Shown: positions 17,782 to 26,943, numbered from the stretch's first letter. The stretch: 43,541 nucleotides of DNA from an uncultured Pseudanabaenaceae cyanobacterium (GCA_938002085.1 CALLAT010000083.1:1-43541), one strand, 5' to 3'. The notes: a model not told the origin generated them from the sequence alone. Numbers and translations: made by a program.

Positions 17782-18474
17782 TTACAGCAGTCCTCGATAG
17801 CGGATAAACAGCAGAATTGCAGCCCAGGATCCCAACGTCACCTTGAGCGCCACCAAGACATTGAGCAATGGAATCCAGCCGCCACTGAGTAAGGTGCCTA
17901 GCTCTCCCTGGGGTAGCGCAACCCCCAACAAACTCAGCAACGCAATCGCCACAAACAGCAGCACAGAAACCTTCTCCCACACCGCAGCGCCATAGTTTTC
18001 ATAGAGCTGTTCCATATATTGCGCAGAAGAGGTGATGGCAACTAGGCCGATCGCAGTCCCCCCTGCCACTCCCGCAGCAAAGCCGCCGCCAGGACTCAGA
18101 TGTCCGCGAATGGCAAGCTCAATACAAACTAGAGCTGCAATGGTGGCGCCCAAACGGGCTAGAACAATGGAGGGTTGATCGGTGAATTGATAAACCGTGG
18201 CCGAGGGCTGCTCATCAGCCAAAAGAAATTTCACCCCCATAATCGCCACGGTAAACACAATCACTTCAAAAATCGTGTCGTAGAGGCGATTGCGAAAAAT
18301 GATGCCCGAGACGGCATTGGGCACACCGGCTTCTCCCACCACGGACTGCACAATCTCCCAATCCGCGATCGCCCAATCCACGGTCTCTAGCCCAGATCCA
18401 TTGCCCCCAAACAGGGGCAACAGCAACAGCTTGAGAAAGACAGCAACCCCAGCAATGACGTAAATCTGCTTCAT
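17782..18474 (-). CDS. mrpB: Mrp-type Na+/H+ antiporter subunit B
   Basis: 230 residues, longer than a minimal MrpB. The MnhB/MrpB core is in the C-terminal two thirds: VLARLGATIAALVCIELAIRGHLSPGGGFAAGVAG, seen here as IRGHLSPGGGFAAGV, with several membrane helices. An N-terminal extension of about 70 residues adds a helix and contains NRLYDTIFEVIVFTVAIMG, which resembles MbhE-type sequence. Last gene of the operon; its ATG overlaps the MrpA' stop as ATGA. Mrp complexes exchange Na+ for H+ and support alkali and salt tolerance. Confidence 0.87.
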   Translation of the reverse strand: MKQIYVIAGVAVFLKLLLLPLFGGNGSGLETVDWAIADWEIVQSVVGEAGVPNAVSGIIFRNRLYDTIFEVIVFTVAIMGVKFLLADEQPSATVYQFTDQPSIVLARLGATIAALVCIELAIRGHLSPGGGFAAGVAGGTAIGLVAITSSAQYMEQLYENYGAAVWEKVSVLLFVAIALLSLLGVALPQGELGTLLSGGWIPLLNVLVALKVTLGSWAAILLFIRYRGLL

Positions 18475-19202
18475 GATGACTCCTGGGCAGGGCGAACAAG
18501 GGATGACGGGGCCGATGGCGAACTCAGTTGAGGGGGCGAAGACTGAGTGACCTCCCAGTAATCGACCGTTGCATATTGGCTCGGCAGGCGATCGCCCAAG
18601 ATCTGATACAAACGCTGTACGCGCGTTTGTATGGCATAAGCTCCCGTGGCCTGAGAAGCCTGATCAGTGGATCGATTTACATTGGCAGGTAAAACCGCAC
18701 TGTGAATCTGCTTATCGTTCAAAGCCGTTGCCAAGGCATCCAGGCTGGGATAGGCCACAACTTCCAACCGGAGATGCTGCGGTTTAAGGGCTGCTCGCAA
18801 GGCGACCATCAAGGCCTCGTCAGGGGTTGCCGGTGGCGGCGGCTCATCTTCAACATTGGGGCTGGCAACTGGCTCAACTTCGGTCTCAGCGATGGTTGCC
18901 TGAGTTGCCTTTTGAGTGATGTCCTGACTCGTTTCAGCACCCACTGGGGGCACCCAACCGAGGCGCATTTCCATGGAGGATCGCACCGCCACGGCATACA
19001 GGGTAATGGACAGCATGGTACCCACCAGAGCTTCGGTTAAGGCCACATCTGCGGCACCAAACAGGGCATAGACCAGAGCCGCGATCGCCCCCAAAATCCC
19101 CCGCATCACCAAGGCCTGATAAGGATTCACTTGTAGAACCAACATTACGGCCGTGAGGGGCAACAGCGCTGTAATCGCAATCAGATAGAACTCATCCGTC
19201 AT
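18471..19202 (-). CDS. Short MrpA-type subunit (DUF4040/MbhD core) with soluble extension
   Basis: 243 residues. The first about 85 match the MbhD/DUF4040 unit that forms the C-terminal part of classical MrpA: YQALVMRGILGAIAALVYAL, then GAADVALTEALVGTMLS. The large NuoL-like part of MrpA is absent, as is usual for cyanobacterial Mrp operons. From about 90 to 243 there is a hydrophilic tail with an acidic, Pro-rich linker and a domain around LRLEVVAYPSLDALATALND that I cannot assign. The gene overlaps mrpG by 11 bases and mrpB by four. The tail may be a cytoplasmic regulatory part; that is inference. Confidence 0.83.
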   Translation of the reverse strand: MTDEFYLIAITALLPLTAVMLVLQVNPYQALVMRGILGAIAALVYALFGAADVALTEALVGTMLSITLYAVAVRSSMEMRLGWVPPVGAETSQDITQKATQATIAETEVEPVASPNVEDEPPPPATPDEALMVALRAALKPQHLRLEVVAYPSLDALATALNDKQIHSAVLPANVNRSTDQASQATGAYAIQTRVQRLYQILGDRLPSQYATVDYWEVTQSSPPQLSSPSAPSSLVRPAQESS

Positions 19203-19602
19203 GGGATACCTCTCCAGTCAGATCAGACGAAATAGTGTCAGGAGCCAAAGCATTACCCGCAGCAGATGACTCCAGCGCTCTAGCGAGAGCTTGGCGCTCA
19301 GCCAATTCTCCATTTCCCGCCGAACAGTAAGCCAGAACGTAGCCCAGCACCGTATTCCAAATCGCCAGGGAGATCAGCGCCAGAATCAACAAAGGCCATT
19401 CGCGAGGAATTTTCCAGAGCAGGCCCAAGATAATTAACATCGACCCCAGAGTGTCGGACACCGAGAGGCCATGGAGCTTATAGAGCACGGAGCGATCGCC
19501 TAACAATGGCCATGTCCCCCACAGCCAAAACCAAAGCCCAATGCCCATGCAACCGTAGCTCAGGCCACTCAGCACAGCCGGTCCCAAAACAGAGAAGCTC
19601 AT
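19192..19602 (-). CDS. mrpG: Mrp antiporter subunit G
   Basis: 136 residues with three membrane helices in the first about 90. The pattern LLGDRSVLYKLHGLSVSDTLGSMLIILGLL is typical of MnhG/MrpG, whose members regulate or assemble the antiporter; the core visible here is KLHGLSVSDTLGSML. The C-terminal tail of about 40 residues is hydrophilic. It overlaps mrpF by ATGA at its start and mrpA' by 11 bases at its end. Confidence 0.88.
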   Translation of the reverse strand: MSFSVLGPAVLSGLSYGCMGIGLWFWLWGTWPLLGDRSVLYKLHGLSVSDTLGSMLIILGLLWKIPREWPLLILALISLAIWNTVLGYVLAYCSAGNGELAERQALARALESSAAGNALAPDTISSDLTGEVSHDG

Positions 19603-19850
19603 GATTGATTCACCCGTCGCAAAATATGAGCCAAGAGCATTAATGACGCATTTCCTAAACTGAGGATCAATACCCCCACCAAGCCAATCATCCAGTCATC
19701 CCGCAGGACTGAAATCACAAGAATCATCAGAGAGGCTTTAGTCGAAATACTGGCAAAGGCCAACATGCGCTGCCAGACATCTTCCTCCTGGGCCGACTCA
19801 TAAATTGGAATCAGCAGAATTCCAATCATCACCAGCAGTATCCAACTCAT
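19599..19850 (-). CDS. mrpF: Mrp antiporter subunit F
   Basis: 83 residues, three short membrane helices, matching MnhF/MrpF in length and position. The middle contains DVWQRMLAFASISTKASLMI and a following VLRDDWMIGLVGVLILSL block. It overlaps mrpE and mrpG by four bases on each side (ATGA), a sign of coupled translation in this operon. Confidence 0.86.
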   Translation of the reverse strand: MSWILLVMIGILLIPIYESAQEEDVWQRMLAFASISTKASLMILVISVLRDDWMIGLVGVLILSLGNASLMLLAHILRRVNQS

Positions 19851-20239
19851 TGATTTCTCCTGCGACGAATGCGATGGACTTCATACCAGCCGGTTTCGCG
19901 GCAATTCAAAACAATGGTTTTGGGAGTGAACGTGATGATGAAAATATCGAGAAAAATCAGTCCCGGCGATCGCTGGGGCTTAACCCGCTCTAGTACCACA
20001 TCCTCGCCCCGATGGGGCTTGAGCATAATTTCCACGGCCTCCCAGTAGGCCTGGGGAATGGCGATCGCAACTTCCCACAAAGCTCGCCCCCAATCCTTCC
20101 ATTTAGGAGGTACTAAATTGCCACTGCGCGGTAACAGCAGAGCCACGGCCAGACCGATAGCAATATTGGGCCAACTCCCATCGGCAGTCAGTAAGAACCA
20201 AACAGTCAGGCGTAACACAATATCCAAAATTCTAATCAT
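19847..20239 (-). CDS. mrpE: Mrp antiporter subunit E
   Basis: 130 residues. Two N-terminal helices, then KDWGRALWEVAIAIPQAYWE and a beta-rich part ending IIITFTPKTIVLNCRETGWYEVHRIRR, the standard MnhE/MrpE layout. ATG at 20239 overlaps the mrpD stop as ATGA and is preferred over an upstream TTG at 20254. Confidence 0.88.
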   Translation of the reverse strand: MIRILDIVLRLTVWFLLTADGSWPNIAIGLAVALLLPRSGNLVPPKWKDWGRALWEVAIAIPQAYWEAVEIMLKPHRGEDVVLERVKPQRSPGLIFLDIFIITFTPKTIVLNCRETGWYEVHRIRRRRNQ

Positions 20240-21726
20240 GCCAACACCATCCAAAACAGCAGGGTTAGCATCAAACTCATGGTGCCAATGAGGTTATCGA
20301 ATTGCTCCATCATGGAAGGCAACTTCAGGGGAACTTGCCGAATGACCAGCCAGTAAACGGACCAGCCCGAACCTAACGTGAGCATCGCTTTAGCCATGGA
20401 CTTGAAGCTGTAAGCCTCTAAGTAGAAGCCATTCGCCAAAACTAAGCCCCCTAACAAGAGCCCCATCGCCAGCCAAAAGCCGGGGTTGTTAATTGAGGTT
20501 GCAGCAGGTTGCTCCGCAGAGGCCGTCAGCGAGCCTTCCTTCGAGTTGCCATGGGGCAGAAAGATAAACTTCGCGAAGGAAATCGCAGTGCCCAGGGCCG
20601 CAAGATTCATCCCAATCACCTGCCAGGGTTGAACCGTCTTTAAGGTCAATGTCTTCGCACCAAAGCCAGCCAGCAAAGGTAGGCCAGAAATGGAAAGCGC
20701 AGCGATCGCTAAAACACCCCACAATGGCCAAGCAATAGGTTGCTTTTGCAACACCTTAAAATTTCGATCCGGCAACTGCCCTGCTCCCAAGAACAGTGCC
20801 GACTTCACCAGCCCATGGGTCAAAGCATAGAAACCTGCCACTGCTGGAGCAGCCAAGACAAAGCCCAATTGGGACACCGTATGGAAAGCCAACATGCGCT
20901 TCGCATCCTTTTCGAACATGGCATAGCCCACCCCCAGCAAAGCGGTCCCCACCCCCAAGAGACCCAACAATGGCTGGAGTTCAGGAAACAGCAAGGCACA
21001 GCGCACCAACGGAAACACCCCGGTCTTCACCACCACGCCAGACAGCATCGCCGACACCGGCGTCTCTGCCTGGGAATGGGTCAGGGGTAGCCAGAGACCA
21101 GAAACGAAGATGCCACCTTTGGTCAATAGCCCCAAGGTCATTAAAGCGATCGCCTCTGGCGGTGCTTGGGCCAACCCAGCAAAGGCAAAGGTGCCACCGG
21201 ACTGATACAGCAGCACAGCCCCCATGAGATAAAACAACATGGCCGTGTTGCTGATAAAGAGATAACGCAGCCCCACCCAAATGGCGCGATCGCTGCGGGC
21301 ATAGGTCATCAGCAAAAACGAAGCCACCCCAATCACCTCTAAAGCCACATAGAGACTAATAAAGTCAGCACAGATAAATGCTGAATTGACAGCGCCATGG
21401 AGAACCATGACCTGCGTATAGAAAAATGCACCTTTGTTACTCGACCAGCAATAGAGCAGCACCGCCGCCGTCACCATGGCATTGGTCAGCACAAAGTAAC
21501 CGCTGAGGGCATCCAGTTGCAGCGTCACCCCAAAGCTATCCATCAGCTGCATCGTCAAGGCCGTATCTTGCTGCAACAACAGCAAACTATAGACCCAGGA
21601 CAGACAGGCCATGACCATCGCCGCAGGACGAGCCAGCTTCGGCAAGAGATAAATACTAAAGCCAATCAAAAATGGCAGCGCAATCCAAACCAGTGTGGCA
21701 GTTTCTAAAGACATCACAGCAGTCAT
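20236..21726 (-). CDS. mrpD: Mrp antiporter subunit D (NuoN/NuoL-like)
   Basis: 496 residues, about 14 membrane helices, the proton-translocating type subunit related to NuoL/M/N of complex I. Visible family blocks include SLYVALEVIGVASFLLM, LLTKGGIFVSGLWLPLTHSQ with its conserved Lys, FEKDAKRMLAFHTVSQLGFV and GFYALTHGLVKSALFL. It is the largest subunit here and, with MrpA reduced, probably the main ion-conducting one. Overlaps mrpC and mrpE by ATGA. Confidence 0.93.
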   Translation of the reverse strand: MTAVMSLETATLVWIALPFLIGFSIYLLPKLARPAAMVMACLSWVYSLLLLQQDTALTMQLMDSFGVTLQLDALSGYFVLTNAMVTAAVLLYCWSSNKGAFFYTQVMVLHGAVNSAFICADFISLYVALEVIGVASFLLMTYARSDRAIWVGLRYLFISNTAMLFYLMGAVLLYQSGGTFAFAGLAQAPPEAIALMTLGLLTKGGIFVSGLWLPLTHSQAETPVSAMLSGVVVKTGVFPLVRCALLFPELQPLLGLLGVGTALLGVGYAMFEKDAKRMLAFHTVSQLGFVLAAPAVAGFYALTHGLVKSALFLGAGQLPDRNFKVLQKQPIAWPLWGVLAIAALSISGLPLLAGFGAKTLTLKTVQPWQVIGMNLAALGTAISFAKFIFLPHGNSKEGSLTASAEQPAATSINNPGFWLAMGLLLGGLVLANGFYLEAYSFKSMAKAMLTLGSGWSVYWLVIRQVPLKLPSMMEQFDNLIGTMSLMLTLLFWMVLA

Positions 21727-22070
21727 GGGCTATAGGTCTTTTCAATCTCGCGACTTTCCAAAGTCGGGTTGTCTCGGGACAGCTTCATCACCCCCACCAA
21801 CATCAAGGCTTGAATGGAAAAGCCAATGACGATCGCCGTCAAAATCACCGCCTGGGGGACGGGATCGGCATAGCCTACAGAGGGTTCAGCAGTATCGAGA
21901 ATGGGGGTAAAAAATCCTCCCCTGGCTGCAATCAGGACGTAGAAGGCAATCACTCCCGTACTCATCACATCCATCGAGAGGATCTTCATCACCAGGTTTT
22001 GCTTCAAAAAAATGCCGAAGAAACCACAGAAAATCGTGGCGAAAACCAGGGCCTGGAGAATTGGCATCAT
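21723..22070 (-). CDS. mrpC: Mrp antiporter subunit C (NuoK-like)
   Basis: 115 residues, three membrane helices, NuoK-like. LKQNLVMKILSMDVMSTGV and DPVPQAVILTAIVIGFSIQA are typical of MnhC/MrpC. Two adjacent ATGs open the frame; GAGGAA stands about six bases upstream of 22070. It is the first clear subunit of the operon, and its stop overlaps the mrpD start. Confidence 0.92.
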   Translation of the reverse strand: MMPILQALVFATIFCGFFGIFLKQNLVMKILSMDVMSTGVIAFYVLIAARGGFFTPILDTAEPSVGYADPVPQAVILTAIVIGFSIQALMLVGVMKLSRDNPTLESREIEKTYSP

Positions 22071-22153
22071 TCAAGTTTCCTCAAATTTTTCCCGACCTAT
22101 TCAGGCCGAAGAACAAAAGTCAATATGGACTCTGGAAAATCTAGTGGGACCGC

Positions 22154-22369
22154 TTAGAACTTAATGCGACGGGCTTGGAGCTGTAGCCCACCTAGCGTCA
22201 ACAAGCCAACGCTAATTTGCGCTTCGCTGGGCGCAACAGCCAGGCCCCAGAGGGCAGCAAGACTAGCAGCGCAGTAAAGCGCCAAGCCATGGATCTCATC
22301 CATTACATGAAGGTAGCGGGCAGTAACCAGGCCCACAATTGCAAGTCCAATGAGCACAAACCAAAGCAT
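22154..22369 (-). CDS. Small membrane protein upstream of the Mrp operon
   Basis: 71 residues from ATG 22369, which follows a good GGGAGG ribosome site seven bases upstream. Two hydrophobic segments (about 2-20 and 30-50) are separated by HVMDEIHG; the C-terminus is basic (LQARRIKF). No family recognised. It runs in the same direction as mrpC, 83 bases ahead, so it is probably the first gene of the operon and may be a small accessory subunit; that is inference from position. Confidence 0.68.
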   Translation of the reverse strand: MLWFVLIGLAIVGLVTARYLHVMDEIHGLALYCAASLAALWGLAVAPSEAQISVGLLTLGGLQLQARRIKF

Positions 22370-22812
22370 CACAGAACCTCCCTGGGGTGAGCAGCCTAGA
22401 AGCCAATCCACCGACCTAGCCCAATTAGCCAGATGGGGAAGCTTCGTTGGTCAAAACGAAGCTGAAGACGACAAGCAGACGATAGACAAAAACCAATGCA
22501 TTTATCAATTTGCATTGGTTAAAGTCTAGCAATAGATCCGTATCTTGTCTCATCGCAGAGCGTGATGACTTTAGATTCCATTCAAAAGCTCAGCTTATGG
22601 TTGCGGCTCACTCTTGCTCAGGGCCCTGCTCCACGACAGGATCCGAAGCCTAAGCACCTCAAAGATTCAGTTGCCCCCCAAGAGACCTGTCCCCAACAAC
22701 AAACTGCTGAGTCCCAGCAGTCGCGAAGTCTCTTATCCCCAAAATAGATATCCCAAAAACAGACTCCTTGATGCAACTGCCCATCAGCAATGCAGGCAGT
22801 GCAATGCGCCCC
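22370..22812. promoter_or_regulatory. Leader and promoter region of the Mrp operon, with two hairpins
   Basis: 443 bases without a supported gene; a 61-codon plus-strand frame at 22562-22747 has no family features. AGCTTCGTT (22440-22448) and AACGAAGCT (22455-22463) form a perfect 9-bp stem with a six-base loop, placed upstream of the 71-residue gene, as an operator or leader structure could be. The separate terminator is listed at 22491-22520. Confidence 0.45.
22491..22520 (-). terminator. Probable terminator of the S9 peptidase gene
   Basis: AACCAATGCA (22491-22500) and TGCATTGGTT (22511-22520) form a perfect 10-bp stem. Read on the minus strand it is followed by TTTTTGTC, fitting a rho-independent terminator about 290 bases after the peptidase stop. 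Confidence 0.6.
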
Positions 22813-25494
22813 CTATGCCGAAACGCCTTTGACATAGCGATCGCACCAGCGCACCATCTCCCACTGAACATGACGAATGGCCTCTAAAGAGCGATAGCCA
22901 TGGCCCTCTAGCGGCAGCTCCACCCAGCGCACCGTCTTCCCTAAGCCCCGCATCGCTTCATAGAAGCGTTCACTTTGTAAGGGATAGGTCCCCGCATTAT
23001 TGTCCTCAGCCCCATGAATTAACAGCAATGGCGAATCGATTTTGCCTGCATGGGTGAAGGGGGAAATCTCCATATAGGTCTCCTGGGCTTGCCAAAAATT
23101 GCGCTGCTCACCTTGAAAACCAAAGGGAGTCAAGGTTCGGTTATAGGCCCCGCTGCGAGCAATTCCTGCACAGAACAAATCACAATGGGCCAATAAATTC
23201 GCCGTGGTGAATGCGCCATAGGAATGGCCACCAATGGCAATTTGTCCAGGCTGACTCACCCCTTCAGCCACCAAATAATCCACAGCAGCTCGGGCACTAT
23301 CGACTAGCTGTTCTATATAGGTGTCATTGGGCTCTGCATCGTTCTCTCCCACAATGGGCATCGATGGCCCCAACAACACCGCATATCCCTGGGTGAGCAA
23401 AAACAAAACTGATGTTTTCTGGGGGCGGCTAAAGGTGTATTCCGAGGTGGTGACCTGGCTAGCGGTGTCTCGGCTTTTATGTTCTTCAGGGTAGGCCCAA
23501 AGCAATGTGGGCAGAGGTCCGTCTCGCTTAGGCTCATGGCCGGGGGGTAAGTACAAGACGCCTGAAAGCTCTAGGCCATCCCTGCGCTGATACCGCACCA
23601 GTTGCTTACGCACCTCAGAGTACCAAGGTAGGGGATCTTGATTTTGGGTGAGCTGTACTGAGCCATAGCGATTCGCCTGGCCTGGCTTCGCTGATTCAGG
23701 ATTCGAGGGCTCTGGATTTGATGACCCGAATTGAGGGTCCGCTGAATTGAGCCAATAACAAGGGGGCTCTTGTAACGACTGGCGCAGCGTCATAAAGCGC
23801 TCCGCCTCACAATCCAGCAGTCGCGTGACACGTTCAAAGTAGGGAGCCTGGGCCTGCCACAGCCGCTGACTGTTGTGACTGGCTAAATTGAAGCGATCTA
23901 AAAAGGGAAATACCCCATCGGCACTGGCTCCCCGCCCTTCTCGATAAAAGTTCTCACCATCGGAGGTTAGCAACAGCGTTCTCCAACCCCAAGGCCCTTT
24001 GACGGTCATGGGCTGACCTGGATTGCTGTAGGCATCTTGAAAATTTCGTTCTTCTAAGAGTTCGGGTTCTGCGGGGCGATGGCTTTGCAAGCTTCCTCCG
24101 GCATCGCCCCTCCCCTCAGCCCCACCTGGCCGCAACCGAAAGACCCGCAAAAGTCTTTGGTCATACCAACCTTCATACCCCAGAGCCACCTCACCATTGC
24201 CCCAAATCACCCCCCGACAGCGCAACTGCGTTTGCCAAACCACCTGGGGATCAGCCGCAAACGGAGCAGCTAAAACCCATAGCCGATCGCGATACTCCAC
24301 TTCATTGGCAGGATTTCCCCCATCCAACGCCTCAATCCAATAGAGCATAGCCGCCTCATCCGGTCGCCAGCCAATGCTGCGCCGTCCCGTCCGCACCGCC
24401 TCAAAAGCAATGGGGATGCTGTCAGCCAAGGGAAGATCAGCCACCTGATACTGCGATCGCCCCAGCCCCTCCTGGGCCTCTCCCATGGCCAAAACCTCCG
24501 TCCGCACCGGAAATCGTTGCAGGGGCAAATGATAGGAAAAGGGGCGATGGATAATGCTCTGCAACAGCCATTGCCCATCGGGGGATGGCTGAATCCCCCG
24601 CAGAATCGCGGGCTCCGTGAGCTGTTGATGGGCCTCCAACGCCACGGGTGACGCGAACTTGCCATCGACAACGGCACCTGGATTCTTCACATGAACCAAA
24701 GTCGAAGAAAAGTAATACTCAAACAAGGCCTCGTCGTGGGGGGTATTCAGCAGATTGGTATAGGTACGGGCGGGAGCAGTCCGGCCATCGTTCTCAGCAA
24801 TGGACGGTCCCAGAGGAACGATCGCCTCCTCTGGGGGATCACCCCAGTTTTCGGGAATGAACTTACAAATAAAGCCTTGGCCATTGGGCAGCCAAACATA
24901 AGGGCGACCATAGGTGCCATTCAACCTCGGCAGCGTCACTGGCGTCGCAATTTTACTGGCAACATCCAAGACCCAAAGTGCAATGCCAGTCTCCGATGGC
25001 ATCCCCGCCTGGCTATCCCTGCTTTCCTGCTGCTCTCCCGTCGGAGCTGGGCTCAGCGTAAAGGCAACTTGGGAACAGTCGTAGGACCAACTCACATCCC
25101 GAATCACCCATCCGTCAGGAAGCGACACCGGCTCAGCAACAGCATTCGCAGGCAGGGGAGCACCCTGGGATTGGGGCAACAGGGGACGAAGGGCCATACC
25201 GCCATAGCCCGTTGCTCGACTCGGCCCCCAGGTCTTGGGATTAATTTGCAAACCCGCTAAAGACAACACAGGCTCTGCCAATTCAGCTAAAGAAGGCAGG
25301 CTCGGGCGAGTGAGTTCTAGCAGCCAGCGATGATCGGAAGAAATCGACACCGCAGGCGATCGCGTCGCAGCCAACATCTGGGAGATCGGCTCAGGAGGAA
25401 CTTGCCATTGAGCCTGATTCTCCCCGCAATCTTGCTCCCCACCGCCTTGCTCCTTTGGCCCAGTAGGACTCTCCACAAATTCATTCAAAGTCAT
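22813..25494 (-). CDS. S9-family prolyl-oligopeptidase, glutamyl endopeptidase type
   Basis: 893 residues from ATG 25494. The N-terminal two thirds look like a seven-bladed propeller; examples are SWSYDCSQVAFTLSPAP and IQPSPDGQWLLQS. The C-terminal third is an alpha/beta hydrolase with nucleophile GGHSYGAF (Ser758), Asp831 in HGAEDNN and His865 in EGHGY. Overall pattern and length fit the chloroplast glutamyl endopeptidase (CGEP) family, which degrades peptides after Glu in stroma and, in cyanobacteria, the cytosol. An S9 acylaminoacyl peptidase is a less likely alternative. An upstream TTG at 25539 extends the frame by 15 residues and is not preferred. The inserted segment around residue 590-620 (SSNPEPSNPESAKPGQ) is low complexity. 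Confidence 0.88.
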   Translation of the reverse strand: MTLNEFVESPTGPKEQGGGEQDCGENQAQWQVPPEPISQMLAATRSPAVSISSDHRWLLELTRPSLPSLAELAEPVLSLAGLQINPKTWGPSRATGYGGMALRPLLPQSQGAPLPANAVAEPVSLPDGWVIRDVSWSYDCSQVAFTLSPAPTGEQQESRDSQAGMPSETGIALWVLDVASKIATPVTLPRLNGTYGRPYVWLPNGQGFICKFIPENWGDPPEEAIVPLGPSIAENDGRTAPARTYTNLLNTPHDEALFEYYFSSTLVHVKNPGAVVDGKFASPVALEAHQQLTEPAILRGIQPSPDGQWLLQSIIHRPFSYHLPLQRFPVRTEVLAMGEAQEGLGRSQYQVADLPLADSIPIAFEAVRTGRRSIGWRPDEAAMLYWIEALDGGNPANEVEYRDRLWVLAAPFAADPQVVWQTQLRCRGVIWGNGEVALGYEGWYDQRLLRVFRLRPGGAEGRGDAGGSLQSHRPAEPELLEERNFQDAYSNPGQPMTVKGPWGWRTLLLTSDGENFYREGRGASADGVFPFLDRFNLASHNSQRLWQAQAPYFERVTRLLDCEAERFMTLRQSLQEPPCYWLNSADPQFGSSNPEPSNPESAKPGQANRYGSVQLTQNQDPLPWYSEVRKQLVRYQRRDGLELSGVLYLPPGHEPKRDGPLPTLLWAYPEEHKSRDTASQVTTSEYTFSRPQKTSVLFLLTQGYAVLLGPSMPIVGENDAEPNDTYIEQLVDSARAAVDYLVAEGVSQPGQIAIGGHSYGAFTTANLLAHCDLFCAGIARSGAYNRTLTPFGFQGEQRNFWQAQETYMEISPFTHAGKIDSPLLLIHGAEDNNAGTYPLQSERFYEAMRGLGKTVRWVELPLEGHGYRSLEAIRHVQWEMVRWCDRYVKGVSA

Positions 25495-26526
25495 TACGCA
25501 GTATTGAGACCGTTTAGAATCGCTAATCAGGCTGGACAAGCAAATATTGAAAAGTGCTCTTTCCCTTCCCTTCTCACCTAAGCCAACGGCAGGGTTAGCC
25601 CAAAAATCACATTATCCAGCAAGCCAATAAGGGCGATATCCTTCCATTCTCAACCTTCGTTTCAAAGATGCAGCAATCCAATCTGTTTCGTTGAGAAAAC
25701 GTCTTAGAAATTCAGGCAATTCTCTCAGAAGCGGTACAAATCATCGATTCCTGACTCAACAACCTCAGGGATACACCAGGAAGAAACCTACAAAAAGAAT
25801 CATTTGATACACACAGACTAAGTGTTTAGGTGAGAATTTGATAACAAACCCTGTACTGATACAGACCCGCTTCATCGCCTCCCAATTGCCCCCCTAGACC
25901 AATGCCTTAACGACACTGACTTTGCGCCGTAACCTTCCCTACACAAGCCGATTTAAGCTCCGTATGAATCATCATCACTGCAACATTTTTTTCGGACATG
26001 AAACTTTAAGGGAACAGTCTTTCATAGGGCAAACTTCGAGCTACAATAAGACCAGTTGAGTATATTTTTTATCTCCACTCAGGAAAGAGAAAGAGATTGC
26101 TCGAGCATCCAATTTTGACTGCGGTTGGTTTTAGGTCAGCAGTATTAATGTATTTGATACCGCTATCAAGCTCAGCGAGCCAAGATTGAACATCCCGAAG
26201 CGAAACTCAATTCAGAAAGCTCGCTTTTTAGGTAAAGCCGTTATCTCTATGGGTTTAGTTGGCTTTGGGTAGGCACTAACCTTGTGAAGACTCACATTGC
26301 TTAATCAAGATCGAAGCTGCTCATCCTTTAGACAGCAGGCCATAACGCGAGTTCAGACTGTCCCAACGGACAATTCACTGTAATCACGAAAGCCATCTGC
26401 CAAGAGAGAAGTTGCGATTGCGCTTGCGAATTAACAATGCGCAAAATGGTGGCCTGTTCGTGGCAATTCGTATTTCTAGTTTCAACTCAGTGAACCGATT
26501 CTCGTTCCCCATAGCCTCTTTCTTCC
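25495..26526. other. Gene-free stretch of about 1 kb
   Basis: No frame on either strand has a start, ribosome site and family resemblance. AT content is higher than in the flanking genes. On the minus strand, 25577-25645 can encode a short hydrophobic tail (LLDNVIFGLTLPLA then stop) faintly like the end of a membrane protein; a stop directly precedes it. The right part probably carries the promoter of the 26527 gene. Confidence 0.5.
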
Positions 26527-26943
26527 ATGAATCATTCTCAGTGGCAAAAACTGGACCCTGACCAGTTACCAGAATCCGCCGCGATTTATGCCGTTTTGTG
26601 GCGTCGCAAATGGCTCCATTTGGGCTCTGCCGACAATCTCAAACGCACGTTGGAAACCAGCCCTTGGCCTTACCGCATTGCCCTTAGCCTCAGCGATGCT
26701 GAATTACTTTGGATGCAGGCGGTTGATCCCCGTCGCCAGGAAGCCAAGCTCAAACGTATGCTGCGCTGCCAATGGCAATGCCTAAGCGAAGGTCAGGCCA
26801 GCGAAGCGGAACTGCCCAAGCGGAAAAAGTCCAGTCAAACGGAAGTCTATCCCTGCTGCAACTGGCCCGCTGCCCAGAGCCTGACTCCGGCGACTCCCAT
26901 GGTCGCAAAGCCTTTAGCGAACAATAGTTTGATGACTGCCTAG
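26527..26943 (+). CDS. Possible degenerate GIY-YIG-fold protein
   Basis: 138 residues. The N-terminal half (about 17-45) reads AAIYAVLWRRKWLHLGSADNL then KRTL, which follows the GIY-YIG pattern (xIYxV...KxLHLGSxxNLxxRL) with LHLG in place of the YIG part. Conserved catalytic Arg and Glu residues cannot be confirmed, so nuclease activity is doubtful. The second half is basic (PKRKKSSQTE) and low in structure, without a known domain. It converges on aguB. Confidence 0.6.
   Translation: MNHSQWQKLDPDQLPESAAIYAVLWRRKWLHLGSADNLKRTLETSPWPYRIALSLSDAELLWMQAVDPRRQEAKLKRMLRCQWQCLSEGQASEAELPKRKKSSQTEVYPCCNWPAAQSLTPATPMVAKPLANNSLMTA

Noticed and set aside
22562..22747. 61-codon plus-strand frame in the Mrp leader region
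   Set aside because: Low-complexity Gln/Pro/Lys composition, no ribosome site, and it overlaps the promoter area of the opposite strand.
25577..25645. Minus-strand hydrophobic tail (LLDNVIFGLTLPLA then stop), possible remnant of a membrane protein
   Set aside because: A stop codon directly precedes the 23-codon stretch and no further homologous sequence is visible; too short to support.
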